DNA from: Anaerolineaceae bacterium
GTDB lineage: Bacteria > Chloroflexota > Anaerolineae > Anaerolineales > Anaerolineaceae
DNA length: 64,000 nucleotides
Assembly: GCA_016841445.1 (NCBI GenBank)
Contig: JAENZD010000001.1
Location: 744,001-808,000 of the forward strand
Reading direction: 5' to 3'
A program made the position numbers and the translations under genes. This document shows, piece by piece, positions 25,941-35,776 of this stretch (within the stretch, counting starts at the first letter, position 1; each line of letters begins with the position of its first letter). The notes below the pieces were generated by a model. The model saw only the letters and a program-made list of their open reading frames with translations, was not told the DNA's origin and ran no database searches.

Positions 25941-26381
25941 ATGTTTAAGGGGAGGATCCTTATCCTTATAGCAATTTGTGTTGGTTTTATGGCTTTGCCA
26001 TCTGCCGTGTCAGCGATTCCTCAAGGAGGAAACCCAAACCCTAAGTGGGATATGAGTTTAGTGCTGCTACATCCTTGCCCTAACGAATATTATCCTGGGG
26101 GATGGGGAGCACCTGTTTTGGTGACATTGGCAACACCATTTTCGATGACCTCTTTGCAGACAAGAGAATTAAAAGTCAATGTTTACAAAAATGGAGAATT
26201 TCACCAAAAAACGTCTTTGCTGCCTCAGACAACGCCTAATGATTATACATTTACAATTATGGAATTTGGCGAACAGCCAGAAGACCAAATCACCTATACC
26301 GTGATCCTTGCTACAGGGAAAAAGGTTTCAGAAGCGGTGACTGTAGATTGGCCTTGCGGGATCCCTTATCCTGCACCGTAG
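25941..26381 (+). CDS. Secreted protein of unknown function
   Basis: This 146-residue protein has a Sec signal peptide: a basic start, hydrophobic stretch 6–20 and an AVSA cleavage site near 25. The mature part has two cysteines (46, 139) that could bridge the ends, a Pro/Gly-rich start, and alternating beta-like segments (RELKVNVYKNGEFHQKT, QITYTVILATGKKVSEAVTVDW), suggesting one Ig-like or beta-sandwich domain. I recognise no family. It has a strong AAAAGGAG site and its own strong promoter, so it is probably real and well expressed. Confidence 0.75.
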   Translation: MFKGRILILIAICVGFMALPSAVSAIPQGGNPNPKWDMSLVLLHPCPNEYYPGGWGAPVLVTLATPFSMTSLQTRELKVNVYKNGEFHQKTSLLPQTTPNDYTFTIMEFGEQPEDQITYTVILATGKKVSEAVTVDWPCGIPYPAP

Positions 26382-26561
26382 TTTAAATTCTAATTCGTAA
26401 ATTTTTCAAAACACCGTAAACCACAAGTCACTCGTGTGGGTTTAATTTCCGCGGAGACAAATATGATTTTTTTCAGTAAACAACTATTGGATTGTAGTGT
26501 TAAGTGGTTACGAAACTAAAATTTGAGAAAGGCGTTAATCAACCAGGCAAAATTAAGTTCT

Positions 26562-28616
26562 CTATGGATGACTCTTCAGTTTAAGCTGATCTCTGAATGT
26601 TTTTAGGTCAGTTGTTGGCTGTTTGCAGGTAAATCCCCGGCAGACATATGCGGTTGGACACCCCCCAAGCGGTGACCGATTATGCAGGAGTCCGGGAATT
26701 TGGTCTTCGTTCAGGTCTTTGCCAATTTTGGCTGCAATGACATGGTTTGAACGATAGGTTTCACGATAAATCTCCAATAATTGTTCTATGGAAGAGACAT
26801 CCTCTTCACTGATCAACGCAACCTGGGTTGTGGCGTACCGGCTGAGATCCGCCAGGGACAACCAGGATCCAAAACTGGTTGGAAACTGCGTAGATTTTTC
26901 AGCAACTATATTTATCATCAACGACACCTTTTCAATTTCGTCTAGGGATTCTTGGTAATTTGCAAATAGCCAATGAACGTGTCCTGCTAAAGCATTCCCA
27001 GAGGGGACGGCATTATCAGTTATGCTTATTGGTCTTAATATCAGGTCGGTGACACTTTTTGCCGAATCATAATAGAGACCATTCGATGAGGCAAATTCAT
27101 TTTGCATGATTCTAAAAAGGTTTTTCATCTTAATAAATATCTTAGGATCAAAATCAACTTCGTACATCGCATGTAAAGCAAGGATAAATCCAGCATAATC
27201 TGAAAGGGTCGCCGGTTGCGACGCCCTGCCGGCTCCCCAGGACCGTTGCAGGTACCCAGATGCCGTTTGGATTTCTTCATGAATGAAGGCTGTTGCTTTT
27301 CTGGCTGAATTGAGGAAATCGTCTCGTTTTAGCAATAGTCCCGCCGCTGCAAAGGCTTTGATTGCCAGGGCATTCCATTCGGTGATGATCTTTTGATCTT
27401 GTTTCGGATGTGTTCGTTTTTCACGGATTGTCATTAATTGTTTGAAGATGGCGTGAATCCTCCCCAGCGGTTCCTCTACTGGGACTGCCATCTCTTTAGC
27501 AACATCTGAAGGGTTTTTCTGAAATTGTAGAACATTTTGATTGAAATCAAAATTTCCACTTTCACTGAGGTGAAGTAAAGATTTTATGATTGAGAAGTCT
27601 TCACTCGAGAGCACTTCAGTGAGCTGATTATAATTCCAGCCGTAATAACGTCCTTCACCTTCAGGTGTATCTGCGTCGAGGCTTGCATAAAAGCCGCCTT
27701 GAGGGCTTGTCATTTCTCTCTGGATGAATTCCAGGGTCTTAACGACGACATGCCGAAAATAAATATTACCGGTCAGAAAATAACCATGCAAATAAGCCAG
27801 GGCAAGCTGGGCGTTGTCGTACAGCATTTTCTCAAAATGAGGGATCAACCACTGGCCGTCGGTGCTATAGCGATGAAAACCACCTCCGACCAGATCATAC
27901 ATCCCACCTCGGGACATGTGATCTAAAATGTGATCGACGATCCGGTATGCTTTCTGACTGCCTGCGAATGCCCTTTGGATCAGGAACTCGATGATCATGG
28001 GTTGGGGAAATTTAGGCGCTTTTCCCCATCCCGCATCCTGCCAATCATAGGATTGAAATTGGGAATCTACAATTTGATCCAGATCAATTTCCTTGTTTGC
28101 AGGTTTCGAAAGTCTATATTGCTCCTTAACTGCTTGGGTGATAATTTCCGCATTATTCTTAATTGATTCAGGTCTATGTCTAAAAGTATCATTAACCGAT
28201 AAAAGCACCTGATTAAATGAAGGCCTGCCATAATTTGGTATGGGTGGGAAGTACGTGCCACCAAAGAAGGGTTTTAGATCTGGGGTTAAGAAGGCGCTTA
28301 ACGGCCAACCGCCCTGACCAGTTAGCAAGACAACAGCCTGCATATAAATCTCATCTATATCCGGCCTTTCTTCCCGATCAACTTTGATGCTGATAAAATG
28401 TTCGTTCAATATTTTTGCTGTTTCTTCATTTTCAAAAGACTCGTGCGCCATGACATGGCACCAGTGACAGGCAGAATATCCAATGCTCAGGAAGATGGGT
28501 TTATTTTCATTTTTAGCGCGAGATAACGCTTCTTCTCCCCAGGGATACCAATTGACAGGATTTTCCTGGTGCTGCTGGAGGTAGGGTGAGGTAGAACCTT
28601 TTAGATGGTTGGCCAT
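26562..28616 (-). CDS. YyaL-type thioredoxin-domain protein (DUF255, SPATA20-like)
   Basis: This 684-residue protein has an N-terminal thioredoxin-like DUF255 domain with the diagnostic [17 protein letters not shown] start, CHWCHVM (Cys50, Cys53), and [10 protein letters not shown]. It continues into an (alpha/alpha)6-barrel resembling N-acylglucosamine epimerases ([42 protein letters not shown]). Function in bacteria is unclear; the barrel suggests a sugar-related activity. A clear AAAGGA site precedes ATG. It is convergent to the secreted orphan and monocistronic. Confidence 0.9.
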   Translation of the reverse strand: MANHLKGSTSPYLQQHQENPVNWYPWGEEALSRAKNENKPIFLSIGYSACHWCHVMAHESFENEETAKILNEHFISIKVDREERPDIDEIYMQAVVLLTGQGGWPLSAFLTPDLKPFFGGTYFPPIPNYGRPSFNQVLLSVNDTFRHRPESIKNNAEIITQAVKEQYRLSKPANKEIDLDQIVDSQFQSYDWQDAGWGKAPKFPQPMIIEFLIQRAFAGSQKAYRIVDHILDHMSRGGMYDLVGGGFHRYSTDGQWLIPHFEKMLYDNAQLALAYLHGYFLTGNIYFRHVVVKTLEFIQREMTSPQGGFYASLDADTPEGEGRYYGWNYNQLTEVLSSEDFSIIKSLLHLSESGNFDFNQNVLQFQKNPSDVAKEMAVPVEEPLGRIHAIFKQLMTIREKRTHPKQDQKIITEWNALAIKAFAAAGLLLKRDDFLNSARKATAFIHEEIQTASGYLQRSWGAGRASQPATLSDYAGFILALHAMYEVDFDPKIFIKMKNLFRIMQNEFASSNGLYYDSAKSVTDLILRPISITDNAVPSGNALAGHVHWLFANYQESLDEIEKVSLMINIVAEKSTQFPTSFGSWLSLADLSRYATTQVALISEEDVSSIEQLLEIYRETYRSNHVIAAKIGKDLNEDQIPGLLHNRSPLGGCPTAYVCRGFTCKQPTTDLKTFRDQLKLKSHP

Positions 28617-28854
28617 TATGTTTCCTTTTGAAGAATCTAAGCATGAAAAACAGGAAGATATATGGATAAATTAGGCAATACATTTAGTTTACTGAAATAA
28701 GGTGAAATTATCCATCCAAGATCCCAGTGCCAAATATTTAGAAAAAGAAAGCCAGCACACTTGATATGATAAAATGAGTTAGGTTTCGCAACTCAAAGAA
28801 GAAAATTTTGTTAAACAGAAGAGATTATCCATTTTATTTTTATGAAAGGAAATT

Positions 28855-29985
28855 ATGGTTACGATTCAAAAGGTTGATTTAAATTCTAAGGGTGAGATTG
28901 AACGCTTTGTCCAATTTCCCTTTGATCTCTATGCGGGACACCCACAATGGGTGCCGCCCTTCAGGGTTGATATCAGGACAATGCTTAGCCCGGATAAACA
29001 CCCCTATTATGAGCATTCTGATGCTGAATTCTTCATTGCTGAGCGTGATGGTGAAATGGTCGGTCGGATCGCCGCACTTGAGAATAAGCCCTTCAATGAA
29101 TACCATCAATCAAAAGATGCTGAATTTTACCTTTTTGAATGCATTGATGACCAGGAAGTAGCGGATGCACTTTTTTCTACTGTTATTAATTGGGCAAAGG
29201 AACGGGGATTAACCAAGCTTATTGGCCCGAAAGGTTTCGGCCCTCTCGATGGATATGGTATTCAAATTGAAGGCTTTGAACATCGCCAGATGATGAACAT
29301 GATGAATTATAACTATCCATATTACCGGGAATTGGTAGAAAATCTGGGTTTCACTAAAATTGTTGATTTTGTTTCTAGTTATGTTGACCCCCAGGCATTC
29401 CATACGCCGGCAAAAGTTCGAAAAGCGGCTAATATTGCCATAAAACGTGGATCCTTTGAGGTCGTGAATTTTAAGAATAAGAAAGACTTGGTGCAATGGG
29501 GTGGGCGGATTGGAGAAGCTTATAATAAAGCTTTTGTAAATAACTGGGAATATTATCCATTATCCCAGCATGAGATCGATTTTGTGATTAAGAACATTAT
29601 GACGATCCTTGACCCCGACCTGTTTAAAATCATCGTCAAAGATGGTGATGTTGTGGGCTTTACGTTCCCATTCCCTGATGTTTCTGCGGCGATGCAGAAA
29701 AATAATGGCAAGCTGGGTCCTATCGCCATTCTTCGCTTGCTGTGGGAGCTCAAGCATACAAATTGGATTTCCTTTAATGGTGTTGGCATATTGCCAGAAT
29801 ACCAGGGACTGGGCGGGAACGCGATCCTGTATGTTGAACTTGAGAATGCGATGCACGCCAATAAACAATTCGTCCATTCGGAACTTACACAAGTTGCTGA
29901 GACTGCAGAGCAAATGCGTAAAGATCTAAAGAACCTTGGCGTGAGGTTTTACAAGAACCATAGAGTCTACCAGCGAAACCTGTAA
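28855..29985 (+). CDS. GNAT-fold N-acetyltransferase-like protein (YghO type)
   Basis: This 376-residue protein resembles the YghO-like group, in which a degenerate N-terminal GNAT half (AEFFIAERDGEMVGRIAAL) is followed by a second half with NGVGILPEYQGLGGNAILYVELENAM, the acyl-CoA binding motif Q-x-x-G-x-G/A and a C-terminal YKNHRVYQRNL. Substrate unknown. The AAAGGA site 5 nt before ATG 28855 supports the start. A strong terminator follows. Confidence 0.75.
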   Translation: MVTIQKVDLNSKGEIERFVQFPFDLYAGHPQWVPPFRVDIRTMLSPDKHPYYEHSDAEFFIAERDGEMVGRIAALENKPFNEYHQSKDAEFYLFECIDDQEVADALFSTVINWAKERGLTKLIGPKGFGPLDGYGIQIEGFEHRQMMNMMNYNYPYYRELVENLGFTKIVDFVSSYVDPQAFHTPAKVRKAANIAIKRGSFEVVNFKNKKDLVQWGGRIGEAYNKAFVNNWEYYPLSQHEIDFVIKNIMTILDPDLFKIIVKDGDVVGFTFPFPDVSAAMQKNNGKLGPIAILRLLWELKHTNWISFNGVGILPEYQGLGGNAILYVELENAMHANKQFVHSELTQVAETAEQMRKDLKNLGVRFYKNHRVYQRNL

Positions 29986-30002
29986 AATGATGTCCAAAAC
30001 CG

Positions 30003-30030
30003 CAGCCCCTCCTGAGAGGGGCTGTTTTTT
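30003..30030 (+). terminator. Intrinsic terminator after the GNAT-like gene
   Basis: CAGCCCCTC (30003–30011) pairs with GAGGGGCTG (30016–30024) over loop CTGA, followed by TTTTTTG. Confidence 0.93.
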
Positions 30031-30100
30031 GTCCAATACTCATATCGATGTGGTAGACTTCTAACTGAGAATAAACAAATTTAAGGTGTGAAGTAAATTT

Positions 30101-30772
30101 ATGAAAAAACAAAGTTTTACAAGCATTCTAATTATTATTTTGGTTCTAGTCCTATTGATAACCATCATTGGTTCGGTTATATTTATTGCTATCTCAGTTA
30201 ATCGAACCATCAGAGCTGCTATTTCCCCGATCCAAAACATGAACAATACGATCAGCACGCAGGTATCCCAATTATTGAACCCAACGCCAACAATCATACC
30301 GGATCCCGTCACCATTATCCGGGATATTCAATCCCTGGCTCGCCTGGAAACGATCCAATACTCAATTGAAAAAGTGATCACGGCTGAAATCAACCAGGGG
30401 GTGTTTGGACCTTTATTTGGTGACCGGCTCCTTCTTGTTGCACATGGTTATGTCCTGGCGGGGGTGGACCTGGCTGACCTTAGCGAGGAAGACCTTTGGC
30501 TCGAGGATGGTGTTTTGCATGTGGATCTTCCGCTACCTGAAATCTTTGTTGCGACTTTGGAAAATGATAAATCGTATATCTATGATCGGGAAACCGGGCT
30601 GCTTCGAAAAGGGGAGCAAGATCTTGAAACTGAAGCACGGCAAGCGGCTGAGGATGCGATCCGGGAGGCTGCAATTGAGGATGGTATTTTGACACTTGCT
30701 GAACAAAATGCAGAAACTTATATTGAGAGACTGCTTAACTCTTTGGGTTATATGAAAGTTATTTTTGAGTAA
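30101..30772 (+). CDS. Membrane-anchored DUF4230 protein
   Basis: This 223-residue protein has one N-terminal helix (7–33) and an extracytoplasmic part. LARLETIQYSIEKVITAEI, a central LVAHGYVLAGVDLADLSEEDLWLEDGVLHVDLPLPEIF and YIYDRETGLL fit DUF4230. The last third is an acidic alpha-helix rich in A/E. Function is unknown. It has its own strong terminator and no operon partner. Confidence 0.8.
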   Translation: MKKQSFTSILIIILVLVLLITIIGSVIFIAISVNRTIRAAISPIQNMNNTISTQVSQLLNPTPTIIPDPVTIIRDIQSLARLETIQYSIEKVITAEINQGVFGPLFGDRLLLVAHGYVLAGVDLADLSEEDLWLEDGVLHVDLPLPEIFVATLENDKSYIYDRETGLLRKGEQDLETEARQAAEDAIREAAIEDGILTLAEQNAETYIERLLNSLGYMKVIFE

Positions 30773-30862
30773 TTCGCGTCTTAGATATTTCTATGTGATT
30801 TCTTATTCCTAAATACCATTTCAAAAATTTAGAAATTCTAAAGAACTTATAAAAAACTTTTA

Positions 30863-30897
30863 CCCAAACACTGTTTTCCAAGTGTTTGGGGCTTTTT
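30863..30897 (+). terminator. Intrinsic terminator after the DUF4230 gene
   Basis: CCCAAACACT (30863–30872) pairs with AGTGTTTGGG (30881–30890), then GCTTTTT. Confidence 0.9.
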
Positions 30898-31040
30898 GAT
30901 TTTATAACCTCTTTAATTTTGGTTAAATTACTTTTGAAGGATTTCTAAGCCGCATTTTTATTAAAAATAAGATTTCGAACATTAAATCAAATTAATAGTT
31001 TCCAAAAAACTTTCAAAATGATGAAAATTAGGCTTTTGTC

Positions 31041-31065
31041 TACACAATTAATGTGTATAATTGTG
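31041..31065 (+). promoter_or_regulatory. Promoter with an overlapping operator-like palindrome
   Basis: TATAAT at 31056–31061 is overlapped by CACAATTA (31043–31050) paired with TAATTGTG (31058–31065), and by TACACA/TGTGTA (31041–31046 and 31052–31057). The -35 is poor, which fits a regulated promoter. Confidence 0.5.
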
Positions 31066-31091
31066 AAATTGGTCACTACGAGGAGGATTAA

Positions 31092-33038
31092 ATGAGGTTA
31101 AAGAAAAAAGGTTCAATTATAGCAGTCTTATTGGTCACCGCATTTCTTCTAACTGCGGTAACACCCGCTATGGCAGCATCCCAGGATCGGGTGCGAGTTT
31201 GGGTATCTTATCAAAGTGATAAGAAGGGTGAGGTATTCCAGGCACTTGATAAAGCGAAAGCAACATTCCATTATGATTTCCCGGAATTGGAATCATACGT
31301 GGTCAGCTTGCCAGAAGCCGCGCTGAATGGGATCGTTCGAAACCCATTTGTGGTTGATGTCGAAGCAGACCCTGCTCGCTATCCTGTTGCGACCCGGCAA
31401 AGTTCGTTAGAAAATGCGCTCGCAGCGAGCTTGAGCGAAACAGGACAAACCGTACCCTGGGGCATCGACGCGGTCCAGGCACGCGATGTTTGGGATTTCA
31501 ACCGTGATGATATGGTTGACAGCGGAGCTCCAACCGGCGAAGGAATCACCGTGTGTATCATTGATACTGGGTATTCTGCTGCACATGAGGATTTGAAAGA
31601 TGTTGGCGCTGGTGTCTCGGGTTATTCCCAGGTAGACGAAAACTGGGCCCGGGACGGTTATGGCCACGGTTCACATGTTGCAGGTACGATTTCAGCATTG
31701 AACAATGGGCTTGGTGTTGTAGGGGTAACACCCGGTACGGTGAATTTCCATATTGTTAAGATTTTCGATGATACAGGTGCATGGGTGGCAGCATCAGATC
31801 TGACCGCTGCGATTTATTCTTGCCGTGATAATGGTGCAGATGTGATCAGCATGAGCCTGGGCGGCACCAGTTCAAACCGCAGGGAACAGCGTGCTTTCGA
31901 CTCGCTCTATGCTGAAGGCATTTTGCATATTGCAGCAGCTGGGAACGAACAAGAAGATACCCCCGGCGCTTTTTCATATCCTGCGTCATACAGTTCAGTA
32001 GTCTCGGTTGCCGCTGTTGACCAGAGTATGACAGTTGCGAGTTTTTCACTTCAAAACTCAGCAGTGGAAATCGCTGCACCAGGTGTGGGTGTACTTTCTA
32101 CTATTCCCTATATCGAAAACAACGACCTTTCTGTCGATGGCGTTAGCTTCAGTGTAGGCCATATTGAATTCAGCGCCTACGGCACAACCAGCGGTGCGCT
32201 GGTTGATGGTGGTTTGTGCACGTCAACAGGAAGCTGGAGCGGAAAAGTCGTTCTTTGCGAACGCGGCGACATCAGTTTCCTTGATAAGGTCCTCAATGTT
32301 CAATCGAGCGGCGGTGCAGCAGTTGTTATTTATAACAATGAACCCGGTAATTTCCTGGGCACTTTAGGCGAAAGTACCAGCTCTATCATTGGTGTTTCAC
32401 TCTCCCAGGAAGATGGTCAATACCTGGTTGCAAACAAACTGGGATCCGTTGCTTCAATTTCAAGTACATATTCCTGGCCGGATAATGGCTATGAAGCCTG
32501 GGACGGCACCTCAATGGCGACACCCCATGTTTCAGGTGTGGCAGCGTTGATTTGGTCCGCGAATCCGAGTTGGACCAATGTGGAAATTCGTGAAGCGATG
32601 AACGCAACAGCCGTGGATTTAGGTGCTTCCGGGCGTGATAGTTTATTTGGCTATGGCCTGGTTCAAGCTGCGGAAGCTTTAGCTTACCTTGGCGGGGTCA
32701 CACCCCCACCTCCACCACCCCCCACAGGTGATCTGGTCGCGGTAATTGAAAGTCCTGCTGACGGATCAGTATTTGGGGATAAAAATACTGTTAGTATCAG
32801 CATTTCAGTGACAAGTGATAGCATTCCGGTCGAAGGTGCAGCAGTCACAGTTGTTGTAACAGGTACGATTGGCAGCCCCACAACACTTACTGGAACCACC
32901 GGTGCGAATGGTTTGGTCAGCTTCAATTACAGGATCAATGCTCGGAAAACCGGTACAGGCACATACACCCTTGATGTGACAGTGACTAAAGACGGATTTG
33001 ATCCGGTATCAACATCAGGGACATTTACTGTCCAGTAG
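31092..33038 (+). CDS. Secreted subtilisin-family serine protease (S8) with PA and Ig-like domains
   Basis: This 648-residue extracellular protease has a signal peptide ending near AMAA (29), a propeptide with an inhibitor I9-like fold (VRVWVSYQSDKKGEVFQAL), and the S8 catalytic domain with Asp158 (CIIDTGYS), His192 (YGHGSHVAGT), oxyanion Asn285 (AAAGNEQE) and Ser474 (GTSMATPHVSG). A PA domain is inserted at about 350–455. After a polyproline linker (538–544) a C-terminal Ig-like domain of the Big_1/invasin type may aid adhesion. A GAGGAGG site precedes the ATG. Likely a nutritional protease; no dedicated secretion genes lie nearby. Confidence 0.93.
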   Translation: MRLKKKGSIIAVLLVTAFLLTAVTPAMAASQDRVRVWVSYQSDKKGEVFQALDKAKATFHYDFPELESYVVSLPEAALNGIVRNPFVVDVEADPARYPVATRQSSLENALAASLSETGQTVPWGIDAVQARDVWDFNRDDMVDSGAPTGEGITVCIIDTGYSAAHEDLKDVGAGVSGYSQVDENWARDGYGHGSHVAGTISALNNGLGVVGVTPGTVNFHIVKIFDDTGAWVAASDLTAAIYSCRDNGADVISMSLGGTSSNRREQRAFDSLYAEGILHIAAAGNEQEDTPGAFSYPASYSSVVSVAAVDQSMTVASFSLQNSAVEIAAPGVGVLSTIPYIENNDLSVDGVSFSVGHIEFSAYGTTSGALVDGGLCTSTGSWSGKVVLCERGDISFLDKVLNVQSSGGAAVVIYNNEPGNFLGTLGESTSSIIGVSLSQEDGQYLVANKLGSVASISSTYSWPDNGYEAWDGTSMATPHVSGVAALIWSANPSWTNVEIREAMNATAVDLGASGRDSLFGYGLVQAAEALAYLGGVTPPPPPPPTGDLVAVIESPADGSVFGDKNTVSISISVTSDSIPVEGAAVTVVVTGTIGSPTTLTGTTGANGLVSFNYRINARKTGTGTYTLDVTVTKDGFDPVSTSGTFTVQ

Positions 33039-33079
33039 GTTTTTAGCAACAAGGGGGAGTTAGTCAAAGAATAAAAAGG

Positions 33080-33113
33080 AGGGGCTGGTCATAAAAAGTG
33101 ACCAGCCCCTTTG
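33080..33113. terminator. Bidirectional terminator between subtilisin and MFS genes
   Basis: AGGGGCTGGTCA (33080–33091) pairs with TGACCAGCCCCT (33099–33110). The minus-strand copy runs into CCTTTTTATT, so it mainly stops the MFS transcript, and also the protease transcript. Confidence 0.9.
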
Positions 33114-33144
33114 AATTTGCGAAATGGTGTTTTCTTATACTGAA

Positions 33145-34329
33145 TTATTCTATGATGGATTGTTTGTGAGACGTAGGCAGCCAAAAAATAACCGGAATTC
33201 CCAATGCAACAAAACCCGCACTGATCAAGTATGTCACCCTCATATCAATCAAATCAGAAATCAGACCAACGCCAAAGGCTGCAGCAGCGCCAATGATAAA
33301 ACTAAGCGCCATATATACCCCATTGGCAAATGAGCGGTTATCTGTGAAGTTTTCCATGACAACAGCCATTATGACCGGCACAACGGAGATCGAAGAAAAT
33401 CCCAACAGGATCAATAATGGGATGAGCCATATCCCTTCCACTTGAAGAAAAAGAAACATTAATATTGGGGTAGTGATGAATGAGATTGCCATCACCCGGC
33501 GTCGACCAATGCGGTCGCTTAATGAACCAGCTAATAATGCGCCAACCATGCCTGCAGCTTGAAAAATGGTAAGCGACGCCCCGGCAAACCACAGACTTGA
33601 CCCCTGGTTCGTAAGAAAGGTGGGCAGGAAGATCGTTAGTGATGCGGTGATCATGGATCTGGAAATCATTAACAAGGAGACCGGTATCATGATTCCGCGC
33701 ATCTGACGGAGTCCTTTCCGCCAGGGAATGGTCACCTGGAGATTATTGGTTATAGTCGTCCTATCCCTCAATTTGAAATATAGGAAGATCGATATCAATA
33801 AGCCACCCATCAACAACCAGGGGAAGTTTTCAATAGAGAAATAATTAATCGTCGTAACAGTGATCAGTGGTCCCAAGGTGCGTCCTAATTCCCCACCGAC
33901 CATCCAAAAACTCATCCCTTTCCCCAATTGCTTTCCAGAGAGAGCACTTCCCATGACCGGTCCGATGGCATGCAGGGCACCAGCACTCATACCTGCGATA
34001 ATAAGCAGGAAGACTAGAAAACCATAGCTGGGGGCGATACCTAACAAACTCATGGCACTGCCTGTGATCGCAGGTGTAATAATGATCAGTAAGCGGAGGT
34101 TTTTTCGATCAGCGATATGGCCAAAAATGGGCTGCAGCAATGATGGTATCCGCATGAAGATGGACAGCAAACCTGCCATCGTGTTGCTCATTGAAAATCG
34201 CTCGATGAGAACAGGCAGCAAAGCAGGGAAGAAACCGGTATAAGTGTCATGAAGGGCGTGAGCTGCAGAGATCATGGTGACCCCAGCTGTTTGGAATTTT
34301 TCTTGTTGGATGTCTGAATCGATGTTCAA
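33145..34329 (-). CDS. MFS transporter (FsmR-like)
   Basis: This 394-residue permease has about twelve hydrophobic helices, a loop of the GHIADRKNLR type between helices 2 and 3, the mirrored GSLSDRIGRRR between helices 8 and 9, and an N-terminal AHALHDTYTGFFPALLPVLIERF typical of fosmidomycin-resistance-like MFS proteins. Start is TTG 34329, with a GGAG site; an ATG 18 codons in is the alternative. It is the last gene of the block VOC–OYE–MFS. Substrate unknown. Confidence 0.85.
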   Translation of the reverse strand: MNIDSDIQQEKFQTAGVTMISAAHALHDTYTGFFPALLPVLIERFSMSNTMAGLLSIFMRIPSLLQPIFGHIADRKNLRLLIIITPAITGSAMSLLGIAPSYGFLVFLLIIAGMSAGALHAIGPVMGSALSGKQLGKGMSFWMVGGELGRTLGPLITVTTINYFSIENFPWLLMGGLLISIFLYFKLRDRTTITNNLQVTIPWRKGLRQMRGIMIPVSLLMISRSMITASLTIFLPTFLTNQGSSLWFAGASLTIFQAAGMVGALLAGSLSDRIGRRRVMAISFITTPILMFLFLQVEGIWLIPLLILLGFSSISVVPVIMAVVMENFTDNRSFANGVYMALSFIIGAAAAFGVGLISDLIDMRVTYLISAGFVALGIPVIFWLPTSHKQSIIE

Positions 34330-34418
34330 AGGATGCTCCGTTGAATGACAGATGTTTAGGAAGGTATCAATTTCATTGTGGAACTCAAGTGTGACTTAAA
34401 CGTTAGTTCACTTTGGAA

Positions 34419-34442
34419 GGGGCAGGCAAACTTGCCTGCCCC
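34419..34442. repeat. GC-rich perfect palindrome in the OYE–MFS gap
   Basis: GGGGCAGGCA (34419–34428) pairs with TGCCTGCCCC (34433–34442) over AACT. Neither strand has a good T-tract, so it is more likely a REP-like hairpin or mRNA-stabilising element than a terminator. Confidence 0.6.
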
Positions 34443-34467
34443 ACGAGTCTCTAAATCGTTTCTTGGT

Positions 34468-35709
34468 TTAGGTATGGTCGGTTGCCAGGCGGCCTTTTTC
34501 CTTGCGAGTTTCACGGAGGACATTGCTGTAAAACTTATTATATGTGCAGCAGCCAATAGGTGCCTGTTGAATGAGGAGCTCAAGGCAGTTGTCGCATGCT
34601 GTACAGAAATTGATCTCATCTTCACGACCTTCCTCGAATTTAAGGGGAAGCAGTGGATCAGCAAACGATTGGCGCCCAAGGGCAACCATATCGACATACC
34701 CTTTTTGGATGTTGTCGGCACCGTAGGCGAGCATAGCTTTATCTTCTGGATTGACTGCCAATAATCGATTCAGTCCATTTCCAAACACAGAATAGTTCGA
34801 ACCGACCACAACCGTTTCCGGTTTGAGGTTGTCGCGAAGCACCTTGGCAAAGTATTGATGTAGGTAAGCAAAATAGGGACGCTCGCGATCAGCTTGGGTT
34901 AGGCTGATGGTAATGGAAGGGCTGCCAGCGGACTGCACAAAGAATGCTGCGCCGCGTTCCTCCAACCCTTTAACAAGATCAATGATCTCGGTGAAGTTCA
35001 TAACAGGTGTATCAGGTCCTGCAGTGCCCATGCCGCCTGGAAAACCTTCCCAGACTGAGATCTTGGATCCGATGATAAATTTCTCATCCGGTACAGCTTT
35101 GCGGATACGTTCATACAGATCAAAGGCAAATTGACGACGGTTTTCCCATGGGCCACCATACTTCCATTTCCGGGTGTTATATGGGCGAAGAATCTGGGAA
35201 CCAAGGTAACCATGGCACATTTTCATATCGATTCCATCAGCACCAGAATCATAAGCAATCTTTGCAGCGCGAACGAAATCCTGCATAATGTTTTCAAATT
35301 CATCTTCCGTGAAAACATCACCTTCAAAACCAGGCAATAATTTTACAGACAACCGTTTTGAGAATTCCGGATTGCTTAATTCACCAGAATGAGTTAGCTG
35401 AAACAGGAAGATTGGTTTGGGATTAACTTCTTTGAGCTTGCTAACGAATTTGGTCAAGGCTGGTTGGTTTTGGGGTTTGATGAAAAGCTGGTTCATTCGG
35501 CTGCGATTTTTTTCGGTAATGGTGATCGCCTCAAGCGTGATTACGCCTGCATTGCCATTAAACAGGTTTTCATAGCGTTGATAAGTTAGGTCCGTAGGAT
35601 TGCCCTCGGGGTCTCCATCGGAACATTCCATTGCCTGAATAAAAAAACGATTCTGGCTAGTCCGGTTCCCGAATGCAATAGGTGATAATAATATTTCTCT
35701 CTTATCCAT
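34468..35709 (-). CDS. NADH:flavin oxidoreductase (Old Yellow Enzyme family)
   Basis: This 413-residue FMN TIM-barrel reductase shows the family start LSPIAFGNRTSQNRFFIQAME, FLFQLTHSGELS, the substrate-binding DMKMCHGYLGSQILRPYNTRKWKYGGPWENRRQF segment, and a final VALGRQSFADP. Near the C-terminus CTACDNCLELL…GCC has the spacing of the 4Fe–4S binding cysteines in 2,4-dienoyl-CoA-reductase-type OYEs, although the protein lacks their extra FAD domain. It may reduce an enone arising from keto-sugar elimination. ATG follows GGAGG. Confidence 0.88.
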   Translation of the reverse strand: MDKREILLSPIAFGNRTSQNRFFIQAMECSDGDPEGNPTDLTYQRYENLFNGNAGVITLEAITITEKNRSRMNQLFIKPQNQPALTKFVSKLKEVNPKPIFLFQLTHSGELSNPEFSKRLSVKLLPGFEGDVFTEDEFENIMQDFVRAAKIAYDSGADGIDMKMCHGYLGSQILRPYNTRKWKYGGPWENRRQFAFDLYERIRKAVPDEKFIIGSKISVWEGFPGGMGTAGPDTPVMNFTEIIDLVKGLEERGAAFFVQSAGSPSITISLTQADRERPYFAYLHQYFAKVLRDNLKPETVVVGSNYSVFGNGLNRLLAVNPEDKAMLAYGADNIQKGYVDMVALGRQSFADPLLPLKFEEGREDEINFCTACDNCLELLIQQAPIGCCTYNKFYSNVLRETRKEKGRLATDHT

Positions 35710-35776
35710 AAGGTTTTACCTCCAATTTATTCAGTCATAATTTGATGACAGCGTGAGACAAAAAACTGTCATCTTT

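Larger units (their letters stand above)
30773..31091. other. AT-rich intergenic region before the subtilisin gene
   Basis: 319 bp with no gene. It holds the DUF4230 terminator (30863–30897), and near the right end a TATAAT and overlapping inverted repeats (31041–31065) before the protease gene. Confidence 0.7.

Noticed and set aside
26400-26450. Imperfect hairpin after the secreted orphan
   Set aside because: The stem AAACCACA/TGTGGGTTT needs a bulge and has no T-run, so I do not call it a terminator.
34356-34721. 121-residue minus-strand frame overlapping the OYE gene
   Set aside because: It lies mostly inside the OYE coding region in another frame and shows no domain; the OYE frame has clear motifs to its end.
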